From contig NZ_JALJCK010000001.1 in NCBI RefSeq assembly GCF_022899355.1, positions 472,346 through 536,345 of the forward strand: a stretch of DNA of 64,000 nucleotides, read 5' to 3'. The position numbers and the translations under genes are program-made. A model generated the notes under the pieces. That model was not told where the DNA came from, did not search any database, and worked only from the letters and a program-made list of their open reading frames with translations. Shown piece by piece: positions 34,964-44,398 of this stretch (its first letter is position 1; the number at the start of each line of letters is the position of its first letter). The stretch comes from Shinella yambaruensis. Its GTDB lineage: Bacteria; Pseudomonadota; Alphaproteobacteria; Rhizobiales; Rhizobiaceae.

Positions 34964-35626
34964 ATGCAGCAGAAACCGAAGAAGCAGCGAACCCGCATCG
35001 AGGACGTCCGCCGCGTCGAACTGATCGACGCGGCCCATCGCATCTTCCTGAAGGAGGGATTGCGGGGCCTGACGAGCGCGAAGATCTGTGCCGAGGCAGG
35101 CCTCTCTCAGGGCATCCTCACCTACTATTTCAAGGACAAGGAAGAGGTTCTCTTCGAGATGGTGCGGATGAACAACCGCATCCTCGCCGAGGAGGTGGTC
35201 GGCAACCTGCGCCGCGCCCGCTCGGGCTGGGAGCGGCTGGTCGCCCTCATCGACGGAAACTTCCCCGCCCAGCGCTTCGACAAGCAGACGGCGAGCGCCT
35301 GGATCTCGCTTTACGCCGAAGCCTCGCACAACGAGCGTTACGCACGCCTGCTGCGCCCCTACTATCGCCGTCTCCGGTCAAATGTTTCCAGCATCCTGAA
35401 ACCCTATCTCGATCAGGGCGAGATCGACCATTTCGTGCGTGGCTTCGCCGCGATGATCGACGGCCTGTGGCTGCGCCGCGGACATGCCGACATCGACCTG
35501 TCTCTGGAGGAGGCCAAGACGATCCTCATCGAATACGTCGGGAAGGCACTCGGACCGGAGGTCGTACGACCGCTGGTCGAGCCGAACGCAAGCGCGCATC
35601 AACACAGCGAAACAACAAGGACATGA
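34964..35626 (+). CDS. TetR-family regulator, BetI-like
   Basis: A 220-residue TetR repressor. The N-terminal helix-turn-helix spans about residues 15-60 (LTSAKICAEAGLSQGILTYYFKDKEEV). The C-terminal part shares with BetI the IDGNFPAQRF, WISLYAEASHNERYARL and GFAAMIDGLWLRRG segments. BetI represses choline-to-betaine genes in response to choline. Here it is divergent from a choline-type binding protein. The stop nearly touches the small BrnA-like gene. Confidence 0.85.
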   Translation: MQQKPKKQRTRIEDVRRVELIDAAHRIFLKEGLRGLTSAKICAEAGLSQGILTYYFKDKEEVLFEMVRMNNRILAEEVVGNLRRARSGWERLVALIDGNFPAQRFDKQTASAWISLYAEASHNERYARLLRPYYRRLRSNVSSILKPYLDQGEIDHFVRGFAAMIDGLWLRRGHADIDLSLEEAKTILIEYVGKALGPEVVRPLVEPNASAHQHSETTRT

Positions 35627-35628
35627 CG

Positions 35629-35868
35629 ATGGCAAAGACACCCCGACGCCCGGCCAACCCGAAAGACGCAGCCGAGGCATTGTTCAAGCCGGCAAAGAAG
35701 ATCGCCGCGCCCGCCGTTGAAAGGCCCGTGATCCCCAACGCCCGGGAACCCGTCACGCTGAAGATCGACAGCGATGTCCTGGCTTACTTTCAAGCGGAAG
35801 GACCCGGCTGGCAGGAGCGCATCAACCACGCCTTGCGCGCAGCGATGAAGACGTCTTCCGGTCCGTGA
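35629..35868 (+). CDS. BrnA-like (DUF4415) antitoxin, orphan
   Basis: A 79-residue basic protein. The C-terminal part, EPVTLKIDSDVLAYFQAEGP then GWQERINHALRAAM, matches the ribbon-helix-helix domain of BrnA-type antitoxins. AAGGA lies 8 bases before the ATG at 35629; an alternative ATG at 35623 overlaps the TetR stop. No BrnT-like toxin gene adjoins it on either side, so it is an orphan antitoxin or a small regulator that has come to be expressed with the TetR gene. Confidence 0.7.
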   Translation: MAKTPRRPANPKDAAEALFKPAKKIAAPAVERPVIPNAREPVTLKIDSDVLAYFQAEGPGWQERINHALRAAMKTSSGP

Positions 35869-36044
35869 TGGGCGATATCGCGCAAGATGCAGGAGGAAAG
35901 ACTGGTGCGAATAACGTCCGCGCGCCGTCGAGGATGACGCCCCTCCTTCCGGAACGCCTTCGGCGTACCATGTCGTACGGCAAAGGCGGCAGGTGAAGCA
36001 GCGGTCGCCGACCATCTGGTTTTCAAAGCGCGGAGGAAAGCTCC

Positions 36045-37106
36045 ATGACCAGCAATCCTGGTTCGGTGAAGCGACTGCTGCCGGGAGACGCGGCGCCCGC
36101 ACTGATACTGTCCACAAACCTTGCAACGGGAGCGCATTCTCCTCGCGTCGTATTCAACGAGACCAGCATCGTGGTCCTTTGGAACGCTGGGTGCAGCGGC
36201 TGCCTGCCGGCGATCGCGACATATTCCAGGGCAGCAAAGGCCCTCGGCGTGCCGATGTACGGCGTAGCCATCATGGTGCGCGACCTCGACAGGACGATCG
36301 AGATCGCTCGCCAGACACCGACGGATGCCTTGCTTGCGCACGAGCAGGTCGATCCAGCGCAGGGCGGCCTGTCCCGAGGCCTGGTGACGCGCGCGTGGCT
36401 GGAGGCGAGCGGTCAACGCGGAATCCCGGCCGCGTTCCTGATCGACAGCGGCGGCAAGATTGCCTGGATGGGGCCTCTCGATGACGCCATTCTCGACCCA
36501 TTGCGCGCTGTTTTCGACGGTGCATGGGATATAGAAGCTGCGCGCCGGCATTGGGAGAATGATGTCTCCGATAACGACGTCATTCATTTGGGCATTCGTC
36601 GGGACATTGCCGATGCAATGCTGGCAAATGACCTGGAGCGCGCGCGAAGCTTGATCGACGAGGCTGAACGCAACAGGCCCGAACTGGTTCACGACCATGA
36701 ATTCGCGATGGAGAAGCTGATCCTGCTTGCCGCCGTGCCCGAAACCGCCGCCGCGGCAGGGGGTTACTACGACACCTGCGTCCGGACGTTCGCGGACGAC
36801 CCGCTGCAAACCCTCTCCTTCACTGATTGCGTTTTGCACAGGAAGGTGCCGGTGGAGATGTTCTCGCAGGCAGCGCATGATGCGTTGAAGCGCGTGGAAC
36901 ACCAGATCGACGGAATGGCGGACCAGCTCATTCCCCGTCTTCGCTTTCATTTCACTTCGGCAAGGCTTTGCCGCCGCCTCGGTGACGAGGACGGATATCA
37001 GCGGTGCGTGGACGCCCTTCGTGCGCTTGCCGCAAATGAAATCACGTCATTCGACCTCAAGCAGCGGATCGCGGCCGAAATTCACCGGCTACACGAGGAG
37101 CGTTGA
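36045..37106 (+). CDS. Thioredoxin-fold protein with C-terminal helical domain
   Basis: A 353-residue protein of unknown role. Residues about 10-155 look like a TlpA/thioredoxin-type domain: VLWNAGCSGCLPAI supplies a CxxC pair (Cys50, Cys53), and GIPAAFLIDSGGKIAWMG supplies the cis-Pro and strand typical of the fold. The remaining 200 residues are helical and repeat-like (ERARSLIDEAERNRPELV), perhaps TPR-related. There is no signal peptide, so it is probably cytoplasmic, unlike most TlpA proteins. It stands alone, with no operon partner. Confidence 0.65.
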   Translation: MTSNPGSVKRLLPGDAAPALILSTNLATGAHSPRVVFNETSIVVLWNAGCSGCLPAIATYSRAAKALGVPMYGVAIMVRDLDRTIEIARQTPTDALLAHEQVDPAQGGLSRGLVTRAWLEASGQRGIPAAFLIDSGGKIAWMGPLDDAILDPLRAVFDGAWDIEAARRHWENDVSDNDVIHLGIRRDIADAMLANDLERARSLIDEAERNRPELVHDHEFAMEKLILLAAVPETAAAAGGYYDTCVRTFADDPLQTLSFTDCVLHRKVPVEMFSQAAHDALKRVEHQIDGMADQLIPRLRFHFTSARLCRRLGDEDGYQRCVDALRALAANEITSFDLKQRIAAEIHRLHEER

Positions 37107-37408
37107 TTTACCGGTGCTCTTGATGGGATCCGGCCTGCCGACCTTCTGCCGCTCAACGGCACCAGCGGGCTCGTTCGCATGGAGCATTAGACCGCGCGCA
37201 GATACCGCCAGCGTTGTCCGAGCCTTTGTCGTATCAAGGGGGTGCGCAACATCAAGACAGAAATCCCGATGAGCGTATCAAGCAATCCAGCGAGATCCCG
37301 GCTTGACGCCCAACGGGTCTTCACCGCAAAGCAGGCGGAGAAGCGGTCAAGGCCGCCTGACGTCGACCGGCTTGTTTCGCATGGGCGAGATCGTGCAGGT
37401 CAGAAACT
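37107..37408. other. Intergenic stretch with no recognised feature
   Basis: This 302-bp gap lies between the thioredoxin-fold gene and the ftsH stop, which are convergent. Short frames in it have no coding signature, and no clear terminator hairpin with a T-run was seen. Confidence 0.5.
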
Positions 37409-39280
37409 CTATGAAGAAGTCGTTGCGCGGCCTGTGGCCGACGGATTGACCCGCCGTCCCGAAATCCCCTCCCCGCGCCGGATCGGCGGGAAATCGTCCG
37501 GCGTGATGGTCTCGCGCTCGAGCAACAGGCGGGCACCGGCCTTGAGGTCGTCGATGCGGGAGCGCAGCAGTTCCTTCGCCGCCGTGGCGGCCTCGTCAAG
37601 CATCTCGCGCACCGCAAGATCGACTTCCCGCGCGGTCGCCTCGGAATAGTCCCTGGGATGAAGGCGGGCGCCATCGCCCAGCCACTGCTGTTTCTCCTCC
37701 TCGAGCACGACCTGGCCGATGGCGGCGCTCATGCCGAACCGGGTGACGCTCTGGCGCGCGACGTCGGTCACCTTGGCGAGGTCGTCGGCCGCGCCGGTCG
37801 AGACCTCACCATAGATGACCTCCTCGGCCGCGCGACCGGCAAGCAGCACGATCATCCGCTCCTTCAGTTCGCTGGCGGTGATCAGGAAGCGGTCGTCGGT
37901 GGGCCGCTGCAGCGTATAACCGAGAGCACCGATCGAGCGCGGAATGATCGAGACCTTGTGCACGGGATCGGTCTTCGCCAGCGATGCGGCGGCGAGCGCA
38001 TGGCCCATCTCGTGGTAGGCGACGCGCTCCCGCTCCAGCGGGCCGAGCAATCGGCCCCGCCGCTCGGCGCCGGCGACGATGCGCTCCACCGCTTCGGTGA
38101 AATCGGCCATGGTCACCTGGTCCGCGTCGCGACGGGTGGCGAAGATGGCCGCCTCGTTGACGAGATTGGCAAGGTCGGCACCGGTGAAGCCGGGTGTGAT
38201 CCCGGCAATATCACCCACGTTCACTCCCGGCGCGGTCCTCACCGCCTTCATGTGAACCCTGAGGATCGCTTCGCGGCCCTTGCGGTCAGGCCGGTCGAGC
38301 ACGACCTGGCGGTCGAAGCGCCCGGCGCGCGTGAGCGCCGGATCGAGGATTTCCGGCCGGTTGGTCGCGGCCAGCAGGACGATGCCGACGCGCGGATCGA
38401 ATCCGTCGAGTTCGGAGAGCAACTGGTTGAGCGTCTGCTCCTTCTCGTCGCCGCCGCCATAGCCGCCAAACGGCGTGCGCGCCCGGCCGAGCGCATCGAG
38501 TTCGTCAATGAAGATGATACAGGGAGCCGCCTTGCGCGCCTGCTCGAACAGATCGCGCACGCGGGCCGCGCCGACGCCGACGAACATCTCGACGAATTCG
38601 GACCCGGAGATCGAGAAGAACGGCACGCCGGCCTCGCCCGCGACCGCCCGCGCCATCAGCGTCTTGCCGGTTCCGGGCGGGCCGACCAGCAGGATGCCCT
38701 TTGGAATGCGCGCGCCAAGACGCCCGTATTTCTCCTTGTCCCTCAGGAAGGACACGATCTCCATGAGCTCAAGCTTGGCCTCGTCGACGCCGGCGACGTC
38801 TTCGAAGCTCACGCCGGTCTCCCGCTCGACATAGACCTTCGCCTTGGACTTTCCGATGTTGATGAGGCCGCCCATGCCCTGCCGCTCGGCAAAGCCTCGG
38901 AACAGGAACATCCAAATGCCGAAGAAGAGGAGTACCGGCAGAACCCAGGAAAGGATGGTGGTAAGCCAGTTGCTGTCGGTGCCACCCGTCACCGCGACCC
39001 CCGCCCTGTCGAACACGGCGACCGCGTTCGGGTCCACGCGGGTCGATACGAAGAGGCTCCGGCCGTCCTGTGGTTCCTTGAACTGGCCCTGGATCGTCGT
39101 CTCGGTAATCGTGACCGACGCCACCTTGCCCTGATCCACCATCCGCATGAGCTCGGTGTGAGAGAGTGGAACGACCTCGCGCCAGGCCAACCATGCCTGG
39201 AATGCGCCGAGCAAGAAGAGCGCCAGGAGGAAATAACCGATGTTGAACGTATGCTTCCGGTCCATGTCGATTACCCCCAT
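37409..39280 (-). CDS. ftsH: ATP-dependent zinc metalloprotease FtsH (accessory copy)
   Basis: A 623-residue membrane protease. An N-terminal helix (about residues 12-30), a periplasmic segment and a second helix (about 105-127) precede the AAA domain with Walker A GPPGTGKT (200-207), Walker [11 protein letters not shown] and the second region of homology [11 protein letters not shown]. The zinc site is HEMGH (423-427) instead of the commoner HEAGH. It degrades membrane and unfolded proteins. The start is 39280 or the better-spaced ATG at 39265. It is divergent from a PHA-synthase-like gene, and a FixK/FNR-type box lies 47 bp upstream, so it looks like an oxygen-limitation copy rather than the housekeeping one. 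Confidence 0.93.
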   Translation of the reverse strand: MGVIDMDRKHTFNIGYFLLALFLLGAFQAWLAWREVVPLSHTELMRMVDQGKVASVTITETTIQGQFKEPQDGRSLFVSTRVDPNAVAVFDRAGVAVTGGTDSNWLTTILSWVLPVLLFFGIWMFLFRGFAERQGMGGLINIGKSKAKVYVERETGVSFEDVAGVDEAKLELMEIVSFLRDKEKYGRLGARIPKGILLVGPPGTGKTLMARAVAGEAGVPFFSISGSEFVEMFVGVGAARVRDLFEQARKAAPCIIFIDELDALGRARTPFGGYGGGDEKEQTLNQLLSELDGFDPRVGIVLLAATNRPEILDPALTRAGRFDRQVVLDRPDRKGREAILRVHMKAVRTAPGVNVGDIAGITPGFTGADLANLVNEAAIFATRRDADQVTMADFTEAVERIVAGAERRGRLLGPLERERVAYHEMGHALAAASLAKTDPVHKVSIIPRSIGALGYTLQRPTDDRFLITASELKERMIVLLAGRAAEEVIYGEVSTGAADDLAKVTDVARQSVTRFGMSAAIGQVVLEEEKQQWLGDGARLHPRDYSEATAREVDLAVREMLDEAATAAKELLRSRIDDLKAGARLLLERETITPDDFPPIRRGEGISGRRVNPSATGRATTSS

Positions 39281-39326
39281 GCGATATCGCCGGCTTGTTT
39301 CCTTTCACGTTCCGAAGGCCGTATCC

Positions 39327-39340
39327 TTGATGTCAGTCAA
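39327..39340. promoter_or_regulatory. FNR/FixK-type box upstream of ftsH
   Basis: TTGATGTCAGTCAA fits TTGA-N6-TCAA, the binding pattern of FNR, FnrN and FixK. It lies 47 bp upstream of the ftsH ATG at 39280, a plausible activating position. Confidence 0.6.
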
Positions 39341-39580
39341 ACGAATGACGTCCGGTGACCTTGCCTGTCTTGCCCGCCGCAACCCATGGGCGGACTGATC
39401 CAGAAGCAGGCGCGACGTCGCGCCGATGCGCGAAAAAGCGGGTCTGCACCGGTGGGACAATGGGCCAGGCGAAGGCCGCAACGATCCGCTCCGCATCCGT
39501 CGCATTGCCACCGGACATGACGAGATCCCGTTTTCCCGTTTCGGCATGGCCTGATTCCAGGCGGTTTCGCGCAATGAAAC
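39341..39580. other. Middle of the ftsH / phaC-like intergenic region
   Basis: The 451-bp gap (39281-39731) holds the two FixK-type boxes. Between them the short open frames on both strands show no recognisable protein and are not annotated. Confidence 0.4.
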
Positions 39581-39594
39581 TTGATCTGCGTCAA
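39581..39594. promoter_or_regulatory. FNR/FixK-type box upstream of the phaC-like gene
   Basis: TTGATCTGCGTCAA fits TTGA-N6-TCAA and differs from the full TTGAT-N4-ATCAA anaerobox at one base. It lies about 140 bp upstream of the PHA-synthase-like ATG. Confidence 0.65.
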
Positions 39595-39731
39595 TGGAGG
39601 TGGGGACTGCCCTCTATAGGATGCGTCCTGTCCGCAGGATGCCCCCCAGAGCGGGCCACGGCCGGATGCGAAATGCGATTGCCTTTCCAGCAGGGCATGT
39701 CTTGCGCCCGAACCTGCCGAAGGAGACGACC

Positions 39732-41534
39732 ATGAACAATCCGGCGAGCGAGATGCCGCCCTTCCGGCAAGCGGCGTACCTGCCGCCCGTCCCGAGAACG
39801 GAGGAACTGGGAAGCGAAGCCTTCCGGGCGATCGACCGCATGCGGGAGGCAATCGCGGGTCAGCTCAGCGCCGGGCTGTCGCCGGCCGCCTTCGCGCTCG
39901 CCCTCATCGACTGGTCGATCCATCTCGCCTCAGCCCCCGGAAAGCGCCTTGAGCTGATCGACAAGGCGAACCGCAAGGCCGTCCGCCTGCTTTGCCATCT
40001 TGCCGCGGCGGCGGTCGATCCGGACGCACCCCCGTGCATCGAGGCCCTGCCCGGAGACTACCGCTTTTCCGATGCGCGCTGGAAAAAGCCGCCGTTCAGC
40101 ATCTGGGCCCAGGCGTTCCTGCTCCAGCAGCAATGGTGGCACAATGTCACCAACGAGGTGCCGGGCGTCACCCCGCATCACGAGGATGTCCTATCCTTCG
40201 CCGCCCGCCAGGTGCTCGACGTCTTCTCGCCCTCCAACATGCCCTTGACCAATCCGGAAGTGCTGGAAAGGACGATGCGGTCCGGCGGCATGAATTTCCT
40301 CGATGGCTGGCGCAACTGGGTGGAGGACGCAGGCCGCCTCGCCGCCGGCCAGCCGCCTGTTGGCACGGAGGATTTCGTCGTCGGCCGGGGCGTCGCGGCG
40401 ACGCCGGGCACGGTGATCTACCGCAACCATCTGATCGAGCTGATCCAGTATGCGCCGGCGACGGAGGGCGTGGCGGCCGAACCGGTGCTGCTCGTGCCGG
40501 CCTGGATCATGAAATATTACATCCTCGACCTCTCGCCGCACAATTCGCTCGTGCGCCATCTGGTGGAAAAGGGCCACACCGTCTTCTGCATCTCCTGGCG
40601 CAATCCCACGGCGGCCGACCGCGACCTGACGATGGACGACTACCGCCGGCTCGGCGTGATGGCGGCGCTCGATGCGGTCAATGCCGTCGTTCCCGGCCGA
40701 AAGGTCCATGCCGCGGGCTATTGCCTGGGCGGCACGCTGCTGGCGATCGCGGCGGCCGACATGGCGCATCGCGGCGACGACCGGCTGGCAAGCCTGACCT
40801 TGCTTGCTGCGCAGACGGACTTCACCGAGCCCGGCGAGCTCGCCCTCTTCATCGACCACAGCCAGGTGCATGTGCTCGAAAGCATGATGTGGAACCGCGG
40901 CTATCTTTCGGCCGACCAGATGGCAGGCGCCTTCCAGCTCCTGCGCTCGAACGACCTCGTCTGGTCGCGCATCGTGCACGAGCACATGATGGGCGAGCGC
41001 ACGCCGATGATCGACCTGATGGCCTGGAACGCCGATTCCACCCGCATGCCCTACCGGATGCACGCCGAATACCTGAAGCGGCTCTATCTCGGCAACGAGC
41101 TCGCCGCCGGCCGCTTCATGGTCGAGGGGCGCCCCGCCGCGATCCAGAACATCCGCGTGCCGATGTTCGTGGTCGGCACCGAGCGCGACCATGTCGCGCC
41201 GTGGCGGTCGGTCTACAAGATCCACTATCTCAGCAACACCGACCTCACCTTCGTCCTGACCAGCGGCGGCCACAATGCCGGCATCGTCAGCGAACCCGGC
41301 CGCCCGCGCCGGCGCTACCGCATCGCCGTGCGCGCGGCCGACGGGCTGTGCGTGGGCGCCGATGAATGGGCCGAGACGGCGGAGGCGCGGCCGGGCTCGT
41401 GGTGGGAGGCCTGGACGGGCTGGCTTGCCGCGCATTCGGCGCCCGAACGGGTCGACGCCCCGGCGATGGGCGCCCGCCGCAAGGGCTACACGCCCCTCGC
41501 GGATGCCCCGGGTGCATATGTTTTGCAAAGGTGA
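39732..41534 (+). CDS. Class I poly(3-hydroxyalkanoate) synthase-like protein
   Basis: A 600-residue PhaC-family protein. The alpha/beta-hydrolase core has the PhaC-type lipase box GYCLGGT with nucleophile Cys331, then VVGTERDHVAP (Asp) and SGGHNAGI (His). These make up the Cys-Asp-His triad of PHA synthases, which polymerise hydroxyacyl-CoA. Length fits class I. AGGAGACGACC precedes the ATG at 39732. The upstream FixK-type box and the divergent FtsH suggest expression at low oxygen. Whether it makes polymer or has another acyl-transfer role is not known. Confidence 0.85.
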   Translation: MNNPASEMPPFRQAAYLPPVPRTEELGSEAFRAIDRMREAIAGQLSAGLSPAAFALALIDWSIHLASAPGKRLELIDKANRKAVRLLCHLAAAAVDPDAPPCIEALPGDYRFSDARWKKPPFSIWAQAFLLQQQWWHNVTNEVPGVTPHHEDVLSFAARQVLDVFSPSNMPLTNPEVLERTMRSGGMNFLDGWRNWVEDAGRLAAGQPPVGTEDFVVGRGVAATPGTVIYRNHLIELIQYAPATEGVAAEPVLLVPAWIMKYYILDLSPHNSLVRHLVEKGHTVFCISWRNPTAADRDLTMDDYRRLGVMAALDAVNAVVPGRKVHAAGYCLGGTLLAIAAADMAHRGDDRLASLTLLAAQTDFTEPGELALFIDHSQVHVLESMMWNRGYLSADQMAGAFQLLRSNDLVWSRIVHEHMMGERTPMIDLMAWNADSTRMPYRMHAEYLKRLYLGNELAAGRFMVEGRPAAIQNIRVPMFVVGTERDHVAPWRSVYKIHYLSNTDLTFVLTSGGHNAGIVSEPGRPRRRYRIAVRAADGLCVGADEWAETAEARPGSWWEAWTGWLAAHSAPERVDAPAMGARRKGYTPLADAPGAYVLQR

Positions 41535-41672
41535 ACCGCCGATGGCGCAGCAGATCGCAGGGACAATCGCCGGTCGATCTCGCTTAAGACAAGCAAAGCT
41601 GAACATGCTCGCCGGCGCGGGCAGATTTCCGCAGGCGGTGCTGGAGCGAATTCAGGAAACGATTGCCAGCGG

Positions 41673-42617
41673 TCAATCGATCCGTTCAAAGGCAAAGCTT
41701 TCGGCAAGCGACGCGATGGACCGTTCAATCGTGGTCTGGGCCAAGTGCATCGCACGCGTTTGGAATTGCGTCACCGGACGCAGAAGGAAGAGCGTTCGGG
41801 TAAGCGGCGGGTTCACGATGCGACGCGCTATGAGGGTCCCTGCCTTGACCTCGCGCGCCACCGTTCCGAACGGCAGGACCGCGCACGCCGTGCCGTCGGT
41901 AATGAGCCCCTTGATCGCGTCCATGGACTCGATCTGGAAAGCGACGTTCAGGGGAAGGTCGAATTCTACCATAGCCTCCTTGAGCAATTGTATGATCTGG
42001 CCCTTTTCCGTCGGAATGACGAAGGTGGCGTTCGTCAGCTCGGGCATGGTGATCGGCTTGTCTTCCCCGAAGGGGGAGTTCGGGCTCGTGATGAAGAAGA
42101 CCGCTTCCCGCAGCACAGGTTGCTTTCGGATCGCCTTGTGATCCGCAACGTTATAAGCAAGAGCGAAATCGAGATCTCCCTGGGCGACCCTGTCTCGGAG
42201 AATGTGGCTCATATCTTCGACCAGTTGCACGGAAATCGATTCGGAGAGATGGCTAAGCTTCCGAGCCAAGGTGCCAGCGAGCATGGCGGACAGGCTGCCC
42301 GTCAGCCCTATTGAAAGATGCTCCTTCTCATTCTCCGCAAAGGACTTGATGGACTTCTTCACGTCGGCGACATGCGCAAGCAGCTTGCGAGCTTCCACAA
42401 GGAAATATTCGCCCGCCGGCGTCATCGCCGTACCGCGACGGCCCCGCTTCAGGAGCCTTACGCCCAATTCGTCCTCGAGAGCGCTGATTTGCGCGCCGAG
42501 TGCCGGTTGTACGATATTTAAGGCCGCAGCCGCCCGCGTGATACTGCCCAGCTCACAAATGCAGACGAATGACTCAAGCTGGCGAATGCGCACCGAATCC
42601 CGCCTCCCTTTTCCCAA
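41673..42617 (-). CDS. LysR-family transcriptional regulator
   Basis: A 314-residue LysR regulator. The N-terminal helix-turn-helix (about residues 9-68, SITRAAAALNIVQPALGAQI) and the effector domain are complete. A GTG at 42593 (VRIRQLESF) would remove eight residues and is also possible. It lies 69 bp downstream of the aldolase-family gene in the same direction, so it may be co-transcribed with the aromatic cluster or have its own promoter. It resembles Cbl/NAC-type LysR proteins of catabolic loci. Confidence 0.88.
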   Translation of the reverse strand: MGKGRRDSVRIRQLESFVCICELGSITRAAAALNIVQPALGAQISALEDELGVRLLKRGRRGTAMTPAGEYFLVEARKLLAHVADVKKSIKSFAENEKEHLSIGLTGSLSAMLAGTLARKLSHLSESISVQLVEDMSHILRDRVAQGDLDFALAYNVADHKAIRKQPVLREAVFFITSPNSPFGEDKPITMPELTNATFVIPTEKGQIIQLLKEAMVEFDLPLNVAFQIESMDAIKGLITDGTACAVLPFGTVAREVKAGTLIARRIVNPPLTRTLFLLRPVTQFQTRAMHLAQTTIERSIASLAESFAFERID

Positions 42618-42686
42618 TGGTGAACCAGCAACACTATCATGGAACAGGCTGCTGGTCAGGATTGGAAGCCTGATGCGGGTTTGCGC

Positions 42687-43391
42687 TCAAGCATTCAAGC
42701 CCGCTCGTGAAAGGTGGTAGTCCCATACCCGCTCAAGCACGCGCGGATCGAGGTTCTTGGCGCCTGAAAGAGCAACCTCCCCCGGCGTCAGCGCCCGCGG
42801 CTCGCCGATCGCCAACGACTGCAACAGGACATCCGCATTGCGGCAGAGTTGTATGCTGCGCATGACAAGCTCGCGGATGCTGCCGCCCACGACCACGGCC
42901 CCGTGATTGCGCAACAGCACGGCCGAATGCTGGCCGAGTGCGATGGCCAGCGATGCCCCCTGCTCCCGCGTCGAGACCAGCATGTCGGTGTCGCCAAACG
43001 CAGCCTGCTCGTCCCAGAGGGGCACGTTCATGCCGACCGTCGCTCCCACATGGGTGACCGGGACCCATGGCCGCCCGGTCACGCAGAAGGGCATGATCGC
43101 GGGCGAATGGAAATGACAGATGGCGCGCACATCCGGCCGGACCCTGTAGATCGCCCCATGGATGATCCGCTCAAGATAACCGCCGCGTGTATCGGAACCG
43201 ATAATCTTCGAATCCGCGTCATAGTGCTGGATATCGTCCAGCGCCACGAGTTCCGGGCTGCGGGAGCGGGAGATGTGATAGCCGGTCTTTGCGCCGCGAA
43301 TGCTGACATGGCCGAAGGCATCCAGCACCGCCTCATGCGCCAGGATGCGGTTCGCATGAACCAGTTCCACCAGTGCCGCCTGATCGCCCAT
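42687..43391 (-). CDS. Class II aldolase/adducin-family protein (aldolase or decarboxylase)
   Basis: A 234-residue protein with the class II aldolase metal site: His93 and His95 in CHFHSP, His163 in RNHG and Glu74 in GGYLERIIHG. Members split sugar phosphates or decarboxylate aromatic or ring-cleavage acids (PhtC and CmtD are known decarboxylases of this fold). The ATG at 43391 lies 2 bp after the stop of the dihydroxyphthalate-decarboxylase-like gene; the longer frame is a shadow. Given the neighbours, a decarboxylase or aldolase step on an aromatic acid is most likely. Confidence 0.78.
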   Translation of the reverse strand: MGDQAALVELVHANRILAHEAVLDAFGHVSIRGAKTGYHISRSRSPELVALDDIQHYDADSKIIGSDTRGGYLERIIHGAIYRVRPDVRAICHFHSPAIMPFCVTGRPWVPVTHVGATVGMNVPLWDEQAAFGDTDMLVSTREQGASLAIALGQHSAVLLRNHGAVVVGGSIRELVMRSIQLCRNADVLLQSLAIGEPRALTPGEVALSGAKNLDPRVLERVWDYHLSRAGLNA

Positions 43392-43393
43392 GC

Positions 43394-44383
43394 TCACACC
43401 ACGACCTTGGTCATGATACCGGGCGTGAAAATTTCTTCCGGTGTCATATGCCGTTCGGCAATGCCCTGCTGGTGGGTGTAGAGCAGCATCTGCTCGAAGG
43501 TCTTGCGATTCTTGTCGATGCCGAAGGGGAACGGATCGGCGCCGAAAAGATCGCGCATCCTGCGGGCATAGATCGGCATCCAGGCGAGCGGATAGCGCGA
43601 AACCGCCGGATCGAACAGGCGCTCCAGGCTGCGCCGCTTCGATTCCTCGAATGCATTGTAGAGATTGCGCGCCACCCAGGGGTTTTCCTCCACGACATGT
43701 TTCCGCATCGCGACGATATGCATGATCGGCCAGACGCCGGTCGTCCTGTAGTATTCCTCCTCGCGCTCCAGGAAGTCCGGGATCAGCCGCTCGACACGCG
43801 GATCCTCTTCGAGGAAGCAGGTCGGCGGGCGGGCGATAATCGCGCAGTCGATCTCGCCGCACGCGAGCATTTCAGACAGCGACTTGTCGGCGATGCGCTC
43901 GATCGCGACACCTTCCGGCAGTTTCAGGTCCACCTTTTCGATACGGCCCGGCGCGTTCGCGCCGGCCTGCACCCAATGCACGTCCTGCAGCTTGACGCCG
44001 ACCTCGTTGTGCATCCAGCCGCGCATGTAGACGGCTGCGGAATGCGCCCATTCCGGCACACCGATCCGCTTGCCTTTCAGGTCCGCGACGGTTTTGATGC
44101 CGGCCGCCTTGTTGACGTAGAAGGAGGAGAACCGGAAAAGCCGCGAGCAGACGACCGGCAGGCCAACGATGTCGCTGTCCGGCCGGCTGACCTGCGCCAT
44201 GAACTTGGCGAAGGACAGCTCCGCCACGTCCCATTCGCGGTTGAAGGTGAAACGGGCGAAAATCTCGTGATGGCTCAGCATCGACCAGGTGTGCTCGATG
44301 CCTTCGGCGTTGACGGTGCCCAGGCGGAAATCGCGAAAGTGATCATAATCGGTGGTAGCAATCGAAAGCTTCAAACGGTTCAT
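43394..44383 (-). CDS. 4,5-dihydroxyphthalate decarboxylase-like protein (periplasmic-binding-protein fold)
   Basis: A 329-residue protein without a signal peptide. The opening (LKLSIATTDYDHFRDFRLGTV), HEIFARFTFNREWDVAELSF and the following VVCSRLFRFSSFYVN match Pht5-type 4,5-dihydroxyphthalate decarboxylases. That family has the fold of NMT1/Thi5 binding proteins but acts in the cytoplasm. The lack of a secretion signal supports an enzyme rather than a transporter component. It lies 15 bp after the ATPase gene and 2 bp before the aldolase-family gene. Confidence 0.75.
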   Translation of the reverse strand: MNRLKLSIATTDYDHFRDFRLGTVNAEGIEHTWSMLSHHEIFARFTFNREWDVAELSFAKFMAQVSRPDSDIVGLPVVCSRLFRFSSFYVNKAAGIKTVADLKGKRIGVPEWAHSAAVYMRGWMHNEVGVKLQDVHWVQAGANAPGRIEKVDLKLPEGVAIERIADKSLSEMLACGEIDCAIIARPPTCFLEEDPRVERLIPDFLEREEEYYRTTGVWPIMHIVAMRKHVVEENPWVARNLYNAFEESKRRSLERLFDPAVSRYPLAWMPIYARRMRDLFGADPFPFGIDKNRKTFEQMLLYTHQQGIAERHMTPEEIFTPGIMTKVVV

Positions 44384-44398
44384 GACAGTATCCGGAAC

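Noticed and set aside
36982-37649. Overlapping short plus-strand frames near the ftsH end
   Set aside because: No coding signature, and part is antisense to ftsH.
39305-39574. Minus-strand frame in the ftsH / phaC-like gap
   Set aside because: Arg/Ser-rich with no motif; the region carries FixK-type boxes and looks regulatory.
41535-41672. Possible short protein after the PHA-synthase-like gene (ATG 41542)
   Set aside because: A few dozen residues look plausible, but the frame runs into the antisense of the LysR gene and no family is recognisable.
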